Source: Betaproteobacteria bacterium (lineage in GTDB: Bacteria > Pseudomonadota > Gammaproteobacteria > Burkholderiales > Rhodocyclaceae). Taken from it: a DNA stretch of 64,000 nucleotides. Positions within the stretch are counted from its first letter, which is position 1; each line of letters begins with the position of its first letter. The position numbers were made by a program, and so were the translations under genes. Location of the stretch: contig JADJLT010000001.1 in NCBI GenBank assembly GCA_016709965.1, positions 1,006,001 to 1,070,000 of the forward strand, read 5' to 3'. Below are positions 58,527-64,000 of this stretch, piece after piece. The notes under the pieces were generated by a model. That model saw only the letters and a program-made list of their open reading frames with translations. It ran no database searches and was not told the origin of the DNA.

Positions 58527-59126
58527 TCAGTCACCACAAAGCCTACGTTCGCGTAACGCCTGGGCCAGAGTGCCACTATCTACATATTCGAGTTCGCCAC
58601 CGACCGGCACACCGCGGGAGATTCTTGTAACGCTAACCCCTTTGGATCGAAGCATAGCCGCAATATAGTGCGCCGTCGCCTCACCCTCGTTTGTGTAATT
58701 GGTGGCAAGAATAACCTCTTTAACAACGCCATCGACCGCTCGAGCCATCAATCTATCCAGACTAAGCTCTTTAGGCCCAACACCATCCAGTGGAGATATC
58801 TTGCCCATCAGAACGTAATAGAGTCCACGAAAACTAAGCGTCTGCTCCATCATATTCAGATCCACAGGGGTCTCGACTACACAAAGAAGAGTCTGGTCTC
58901 GACGCGCAGAACTGCAAAGCTCACATACATCCAACTCGGAAAACGTGTTGCAGTGCTGGCAATGCCGAATAACCTCCAAGGAATGCACGATTGCCTCACC
59001 CAAACGCTTCGCCCCAATCCGGTCGCGCTGCAACAGGTGGTAAGCCATGCGCTGCGCTGATTTCGGCCCAATACCAGGCAGGCAACGCAATGCCTCGATT
59101 AGCGATTCAAGCCCTGATGGCGTCAC
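58527..59126 (-). CDS. recR: Recombination mediator protein RecR
   Basis: A 199-residue DNA-clamp protein of the RecFOR pathway. The helix-hairpin-helix (LRCLPGIGPKSAQRMAYHLL), zinc finger (CQHCNTFSELDVCELCSSAR) and Toprim segment (LLCVVETPVDLNMMEQ) are in order. It lies three bases after ybaB, the classic dnaX-ybaB-recR set. Confidence 0.96.
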   Translation of the reverse strand: MTPSGLESLIEALRCLPGIGPKSAQRMAYHLLQRDRIGAKRLGEAIVHSLEVIRHCQHCNTFSELDVCELCSSARRDQTLLCVVETPVDLNMMEQTLSFRGLYYVLMGKISPLDGVGPKELSLDRLMARAVDGVVKEVILATNYTNEGEATAHYIAAMLRSKGVSVTRISRGVPVGGELEYVDSGTLAQALRERRLCGD

Positions 59127-59129
59127 AAA

Positions 59130-59453
59130 TCAAAAGGGAAGCTTAAAACCTGGAGGCAGGTTAAGGCCGGATGTAAATCCAGACATTTTCTCTTGGCTCA
59201 ACACCTGGCCTCGCCGAACCGCGTCATTCAGTGCCGCGGCAATAAGATCCTCAAGCATTTCCCGGTCATCCATAACTGACGGATCAATGCTGACCCTGCG
59301 CACTTCGTGCGCACAATTCATAACTACCTTTACCATTCCCGCGCCAGCCAGACCCTCAACCTCAATTTGGGCCAACTGGTCCTGAGCCTTTTTCATATTT
59401 TCCTGCATCGCCTGCGCCTGCTTCATCAGGCCAGCCAAGCCACCCTTCATCAT
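59130..59453 (-). CDS. YbaB/EbfC nucleoid-associated protein
   Basis: A 107-residue dimeric DNA-binding protein beginning MMKGGLAGLMKQAQAMQENM. ENMKKAQDQLAQIEVEGLAG and the beta segment VVMNCAHEVRRVSIDPSV fit the family. The ATG at 59453 has a GGAG eight bases upstream; the frame extends to 59474 but overlaps dnaX. Operon with dnaX and recR. Confidence 0.92.
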   Translation of the reverse strand: MMKGGLAGLMKQAQAMQENMKKAQDQLAQIEVEGLAGAGMVKVVMNCAHEVRRVSIDPSVMDDREMLEDLIAAALNDAVRRGQVLSQEKMSGFTSGLNLPPGFKLPF

Positions 59454-59466
59454 ATTCGTATCTCCA

Positions 59467-61071
59467 TTAGACAATAGGTTTAATTGACGACTGTACTACC
59501 GAAGCATTTAGGGACTCAATTGCATCGCGCACAAATTCATCTTGCGCAATCGAGGCCGTCGCTTTTTCCTGCCTCTCCTGACGTTGACGCCCTATGCTCT
59601 CCGCTGGCGTGTGAGACTCGTTAAGTGCAAGTTCGATTCGCACCAACAATGGCCGGCAAAAATGTTCGCTCAAAGCATGCTGCAACCGATCTGGCCCAGG
59701 CTTCATTTGCAAATGTGCAAGAGCCGGGGGCAGCCGAAGCAAGCAAATTTGCTCATCCAACTGCCGGAGTTCGCAATTCTGTGCAAGCTCCTTCGCCATC
59801 CCAGACAAAGGCAGCGAAGTAACAATTTTATGCCAGTCTGACTCAGAAGACGTAGATGCAGCCCCTGATATTTGCACCACTCCAACAGATGGAGATATTT
59901 CAGGTAACGGTGCTGCAGCTATCGGAGCCGCCCGCTGGCGAACAGTCGATTTGCTGCGAACAACTGCCGTTTCGAGCAAATCAGAAACTTTACTAGGAGC
60001 AAAAGTATGCAGCCGCAGCAAGGTCATAACAAAGCCTGAATACTCATCCGGTGCGACAGATAATTCAGCGCGGCCATTATTCACGATTTGGTAGGCTAAC
60101 TGGACAAACTCTTGTGAAAACTCTGCTGCAAGCCCCAGCAATCGATCCCTGTCTGACTCCTCATCGTCAATAGAAGGCACACATTGTGCGACCTGCAACC
60201 TAACCAACAAAGCCCCAAGTTCCTGCAATGCAGCAGAAAACGACAGACTACGCATACCTATATCCGCAGCCACTTGCAGCAATGGCGATGCGTCGCGGTC
60301 CTTCAGCGCATCAAGAATTGCAAAAATATAATCATGATCCACTGTCCCCAGCATGCTTCTAACCAAGGACTCTTCAACCCGCCCTGCGCCATGGGCGATA
60401 GCCTGATCAAGCAACGAGAGGGCATCACGCATACTCCCAGAAGCCGAACGCGCAACAAGCCCAAGCGCTGGCATATCGAACGGAATACCTTCCGCCTGCA
60501 AAATATGGCCGAGATGCCCTGTAATCGCCAATGCGGGCATCTGTTTCAAATTAAATTGCAAACACCTGGACAGAACCGTTACCGGAATTTTCTGAGGGTC
60601 AGTTGTTGCAAGTATAAATTTGACATGCTCCGGAGGCTCCTCAAGCGTCTTAAGCATAGCGTTGAATGCTGAATTGGAAAGCATGTGGACTTCATCGATC
60701 ACGTAGACCTTGAAGCGCCCACGTGTTGGTGCATACACTGCATTTTCGAGCAATTGACGCATCTCGTCGACACGCGTGTTGGTTGCCGCATCTACCTCGA
60801 GCAAATCCACAAAACGACCACTATCAATCTCGTGGCAGGCAGCACATACCCCACAAGGGTTTGCGGTAATACCCACTTCACAATTCAACGATTTTGCGAG
60901 AATTCGAGCGATTGTCGTTTTGCCAACGCCTCGAGTACCAGTGAACAGATAGGCGTGGTGCAAACGCTGCTCAGAAAGCGCGTGCGTCAAAGCACGAACC
61001 ACATGCTCCTGCCCAACCAGCGTAGAAAAATTGCGCGGCCGCCACTTGCGCGCAAGAACCTGATAACTCAT
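59467..61071 (-). CDS. dnaX: DNA polymerase III subunits gamma and tau
   Basis: A 534-residue clamp-loader ATPase beginning MSYQVLARKWRPRNFSTLVG. Walker A GTRGVGKTTIARILAKSLNC, the zinc cysteines in CEVGITANPCGVCAACHEID, Walker B VYVIDEVHML and sensor ATTDPQKIPVTVLSRC are intact. The C-terminal part after about residue 370 is shorter than E. coli tau (643 residues) but keeps a basic/hydrophobic region likely to bind polymerase. No slippery site for gamma was searched for with confidence. Confidence 0.94.
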   Translation of the reverse strand: MSYQVLARKWRPRNFSTLVGQEHVVRALTHALSEQRLHHAYLFTGTRGVGKTTIARILAKSLNCEVGITANPCGVCAACHEIDSGRFVDLLEVDAATNTRVDEMRQLLENAVYAPTRGRFKVYVIDEVHMLSNSAFNAMLKTLEEPPEHVKFILATTDPQKIPVTVLSRCLQFNLKQMPALAITGHLGHILQAEGIPFDMPALGLVARSASGSMRDALSLLDQAIAHGAGRVEESLVRSMLGTVDHDYIFAILDALKDRDASPLLQVAADIGMRSLSFSAALQELGALLVRLQVAQCVPSIDDEESDRDRLLGLAAEFSQEFVQLAYQIVNNGRAELSVAPDEYSGFVMTLLRLHTFAPSKVSDLLETAVVRSKSTVRQRAAPIAAAPLPEISPSVGVVQISGAASTSSESDWHKIVTSLPLSGMAKELAQNCELRQLDEQICLLRLPPALAHLQMKPGPDRLQHALSEHFCRPLLVRIELALNESHTPAESIGRQRQERQEKATASIAQDEFVRDAIESLNASVVQSSIKPIV

Positions 61072-61101
61072 GCGCTACGCACCAATCGAAAAAATGAAAG
61101 T

Positions 61102-61199
61102 GGCGAGCCTAACCCCCGGCACTTGCAGCAAATAGCTGTGGCTGCTTCCTTCCGGACCTGACCAAGTTCACCACCCTGCAATGCGGGGAGACCCGCCGA
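61102..61199 (-). ncRNA. ffs: 4.5S RNA of the signal recognition particle
   Basis: On the minus strand the conserved apical loop GGTCAGGTCCGGAAGGAAGC is followed by AGCC, and the flanking arms GGCGGGTCTCCCCGCA and GGGGGTTAGGCTCGCC close a long hairpin. The boundaries are approximate. Its place just upstream of dnaX is the common proteobacterial arrangement. Confidence 0.93.
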
Positions 61200-61265
61200 G
61201 AAGGATTCTAACACAAGCCTCAACATGGCATATCATGACAAGGATGCTATTTCCGTTGATAAACC

Positions 61266-62276
61266 ATATGCACCCGGCGAATCTAGGCTGATTTTTAAGT
61301 CAGTCGGTGACTTGAGGCTGCCAGCGATGCGGCAGCAGTTCGCTGACGCGGCTTGCCGGTCGAGTCGGCTGGCGAGTCAGGAAATCCTTCAGGTAAGGCA
61401 TCGGCTCATGGCCATTGAACTTGGCGGACTGAATCAGACTCATGATAGCGGCGGCGCGTTTGCCGGCGCGCAAGCTGCCGGCAAATATCCAATTCTTGCG
61501 GCCGATCACGATAGCCCGGATCTGATTCTCGATCCTGTTATTGTCGATCGGCACTTAGCCATCGGACAGGTAATGGAGGTAATGGGTCAGCGCCACCCAG
61601 CGTCTCAGGCGCTGCTTTTGGCTGTGCAGATAAAAGAACTTGCGTCGGGCGTGCGCCATGCAGCCAGCTTCTGTTAGGCCATTGGCCAGCAGTGTCTTGT
61701 AGCCAGAGCAATCATTGCGAATCAGTGTGCCACGCCAGTCACCCAGAAATTCCTGGGCATGCCTGCAGGCACGACTTTCAGCAAAGCCATAGATGACTGC
61801 TTTAGTTGGCTCAAAGGCACCGATGCTGTATGACCAGAGATAGGCACGATGTGTCTTGTCGGCCCCCGGATCAAGCATGAAGACCGGTGTTTCATCGGCG
61901 TGGAGCACCCGATGCACGAGCATCTCATCCTTCAGCGCATCGACTAGGGGCTGGAGTGCCACACCGCATTTCCCCACCCATTGCGCCAGAGTGGATTGCG
62001 GGATCGCCAGACCGGCCCGACCGAAGATGGTTTCCTGCCAATAGAGCGGCAGATGATCCTGATATTTGGCAATCAGGAGTTGAGCGAGCAAACCGGTTAT
62101 CGGGATGCCTTTGTCGTTGACGTGCGCCGTTACCGGCACCTAGATTAGCTTTTCGAATTGTCCGCAAATCCATTTTCCACGTATGTGGCGCTCGAGACCG
62201 AAGACGCCGGGCGTGCACGGTGCCCATCATGTACCAGCACTTTCATCCGATTGGCTCGTCGGTTGGCAAATAAATA
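61266..62276 (-). mobile_element. Old IS66-family remnant
   Basis: The left end carries a decayed terminal repeat (GCACCCGGCGAA, cf. GCGCCCGGCGAA). It contains a deleted tnpC and, at 62220-62276, a piece of tnpB (LFANRRANRMKVLVHDG) joined directly to tnpC sequence. A second IS66 end begins at 62277, inside this tnpB piece, so the younger element inserted into the older one. Confidence 0.78.
61300..62220 (-). pseudogene. tnpC: IS66 transposase (TnpC), internally deleted with stops
   Basis: Translation in one frame gives GLERHIRGKWICGQFEKL, a TAG, then GIPITGLLAQLLIAKYQDHL through AHARRKFFYLHSQK, a jump to RLRRWVALTHYLHYLSDG, a TAA, then VPIDNNRIENQIRAIVIGRK to LLPHRWQPQVTD. Compared with the fuller copy at 62.8-64.0 kb about 60 codons are missing after FFYLH, and at least two in-frame stops interrupt it (the TAA replaces a Gln expected in GQVPIDNN). 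Non-functional. Confidence 0.88.
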
Positions 62277-62292
62277 GTAAGCGCCCGGCGAA
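62277..62292 (+). repeat. IS66 terminal inverted repeat (left end of younger element)
   Basis: GTAAGCGCCCGGCGAA is the characteristic IS66 terminus; the element extends to the right and tnpA starts 86 bp on. The right end is outside the window or lost. Confidence 0.75.
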
Positions 62293-62362
62293 CTCATATA
62301 TAAATTGATGCGTTAGACCGCGAAGATCCTGTCCCCGTTAGAAACGATGGTGGACACTTTCG

Positions 62363-62737
62363 ATGGAAATCCAGAAACCAAGTCGGCGCCGTCGGTATCA
62401 CCCGGAGGAATTCAAGCTGGCGGTGATTGCGGCATGTGTTGAGCCGGGAGCATCGGTTGCTGGCATTGCGATGGCCAATGGCGTTAACGCTAATCAGGTC
62501 CACCGTTGGATACGTGAGCGCGGCATCGAAGTGCCGAATCGGCGCTTGTTAGTGCCTGCGGCCCAGCCCATTCCGGTGACAGCCCCGGAGTTTGTGCAAC
62601 TGCCGCTTGCCCCTGCTGTACCTGTATTGGGTAATATCCGGATCGAAGTCCGCCGGGGCAACACCGCGATCAAAGTGGACTGGCCGGTCCAGGCATCCGG
62701 AGATTGCGCCACCTGGTTACGCGACTGGCTGCGATAA
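62363..62737 (+). CDS. tnpA: IS66 accessory protein TnpA (HTH)
   Basis: A 124-residue protein beginning MEIQKPSRRRRYHPEEFKLA. The HTH segment VIAACVEPGASVAGIAMANGVNANQVHRWI is the IS66 ORF1 / transposase_8-like signature, and the C-terminal part ends in DCATWLRDWLR. The frame is intact, but its partner tnpB is cut after about 17 codons and tnpC is inverted, so the element cannot move by itself. Confidence 0.88.
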   Translation: MEIQKPSRRRRYHPEEFKLAVIAACVEPGASVAGIAMANGVNANQVHRWIRERGIEVPNRRLLVPAAQPIPVTAPEFVQLPLAPAVPVLGNIRIEVRRGNTAIKVDWPVQASGDCATWLRDWLR

Positions 62738-62739
62738 TC

Positions 62740-62791
62740 CGGGTGGATGCCTTGTGGCTCTCAACAAGACCACTGGACATGCGGGCGGGAA
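62740..62791 (+). pseudogene. tnpB: 5' stub of IS66 tnpB
   Basis: Directly after tnpA the plus strand encodes IRVDALWLSTRPLDMRAG, the TnpB N-terminus. The first codon is ATA where ATG is expected. The match ends at about 62791, where inverted tnpC sequence begins. Confidence 0.75.
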
Positions 62792-64000
62792 TGGGCGAAC
62801 GCCGTCCAGCGTTTGAGTCTGTAATCAATCGCTTTGGCCGTTGAGGATCCATTCGGCACCTGCAATCGGTGCCGAGTCAGCCAGTCATGGAGTTCATCCA
62901 GAATCGGCTTGGCCTGCTCCTGGCGTATTCGTCGCCGTTCGTCCGGGCTCAGCTCGGCGACTTCCCGCTCGACCTGGTAGAGCTTCTGAATGGTGGCCAG
63001 CGCCTGTTGGGCAATCTGGCTCTGGTTGTTGGCATGCAGGTCGAAGAATTTCCGGCGCGCATGTGCCATGCAACCGGCTTCGGTGACGCCGTCGGCGATC
63101 AGGGCCTTGTAGCCCGAGTAATCGTCGCAGACGAGCGTGCCGCGCCAGTCGCCGAGGAATTCCCGGGCATGTTTGCCCGCCCGGCTGTCGGCAAAGTCAT
63201 AGATCACCGCCTTGATCGGCTCGAAGGCCCCAATGCTGTACGACCACAGGTAGGCCCGATGGGTCTTGCCGGCGCCGGGGTCAAGCATCGCCACCTGCGT
63301 TTCGTCAGCATGCAGTACCGGGTAGGTGAGCATCTCGACTTTCAGGGCATCGACCAGCGGTTGCAGGGTAACGCCCATCTGGCCCACCCTCTCGGCCAGC
63401 GTCGATTGGGGAATCGGCCAGCCGGCCCGGCCAAAGATGCCTTCCTGACGATACAGCGGCAGATGATCCAGATATTTGGCGATCAACACATGGGCGAGCA
63501 GGCCGGTGGTCGGAATGCCTTTGTCGATCACATGGGCCGGCACCGGCGCATGTACCAGGGTTTCGCATTGGGCACAGGCCCATTTGCCGCGGATGTGGCG
63601 TTCGACCGTAAAGGTGCCCGGCGTGTAGTCCAGTTTCTCGGCGACGTCTTCGCCGATGCGCTTCATCTGGCAACCACAGGCGCAAGTGGTCGATTCCGGC
63701 TCGTGGTGAATCTCGGTACGCGGCAGTTCCGCCGGCAGCGGCTTGCGTTTGGCCTGGCCCTTGGGTTTCGTTTCCGAAAGCTGCGCCAGCTCTTCGGTGA
63801 TCGCCGCCATGTCCGCCGCCAGGGTTTCCTCGAACAGTTGTCCCTGTTCAACCGGCAGGCGTTCCGCGTTGACGCCGAAGTAATGGCGCTTACGGTACGC
63901 CACTTCATGCGTCAGTTTGTCGATCTTTACCTTACGCCAGTTGAGCTCACGGTCTTGCTCGACGAGCAGACGGCGCAATTCGTCGGCGCTGAGTTGATCA
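62761..64000 (-). pseudogene. tnpC: IS66 transposase TnpC, 3'-truncated and cut by the right edge
   Basis: The frame is open from the right edge (INSADELRRLLVEQ) and runs 413 codons. It contains the leucine-zipper/Zn region (CACGCQMKRIGEDVAEKLDY, CAQCETLVHAPV) and the catalytic domain with LHADETQVAMLDPG, VCDDYSGYKALIADGVTEAG and CMAHARRKFFDL. After RLKRWTAF the match stops; the final codons (SRPHVQWSC) are antisense of the tnpB stub. The C-terminal IDNN..E..IR segment with the last catalytic Glu is missing, so it should be inactive. Orientation is opposite to tnpA, unlike an intact IS66. Confidence 0.85.

Noticed and set aside
1..64000. CRISPR array
   Set aside because: No regularly spaced direct repeats with unique spacers and no cas-like genes were seen.

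Overview
This 64 kb window is chromosomal DNA of a betaproteobacterium, most likely of the Rhodocyclales (Dechloromonas/Azonexus-like; an inference from gene content, not a database match). The left half is mostly core genes on both strands: leuC (cut by the left edge), aroC, queD, rlmD, bamC-dapA, tilS-accA, two HDOD proteins, an ABC-F ATPase, a chemoreceptor, tRNA-Ser(TGA) and tRNA-Arg(CCT).

Between about 7.8 and 13.3 kb lies a decayed genomic island at the 3' end of tRNA-Ser(TGA), bounded by a 14-bp direct repeat of the tRNA end. It holds a tyrosine integrase whose stop codon falls where the catalytic tyrosine is expected, an IS66 tnpB fragment fused in frame to a phage/ICE protein fragment, an orphan HEPN-RES toxin-like gene, a DUF805 gene and a frameshifted nuclease.

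From 30.7 to 54.6 kb almost everything is on the minus strand and forms one assimilatory nitrate/nitrite system. In transcription order: nasA (nitrate reductase), ybiB, nirBD (NADH nitrite reductase), a formate/nitrite-family channel, a fused PP2C phosphatase-Ser/Thr kinase, a NarK/NasA-type transporter, a second fused phosphatase-kinase, an MFS transporter, a CbiX chelatase (siroheme supply), nasT and nasS (ANTAR regulator and nitrate sensor), the NrtABC-type nitrate importer, then narX-narL. Four good sigma-54 (-24/-12) promoters precede nasA, nirB, the narK-type gene and nasS-nrt, and one has a perfect NtrC-type site upstream. This points to nitrogen-limitation control by NtrC/RpoN, with nitrate sensing by NasST and possibly NarXL on top.

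The right end has sspAB, petABC (cytochrome bc1), dnaX-ybaB-recR, the 4.5S SRP RNA, and then a nest of broken and rearranged IS66 elements running off the edge.

The least explained feature is a dispersed repeat of about 40 bp (core CGGTCAACCGGAAAA followed by an A-rich tail). It occurs at least nine times, usually just 3' of a gene and on that gene's strand. One copy lies in frame inside a radical SAM gene and another supplies the end and stop codon of an MFS transporter.
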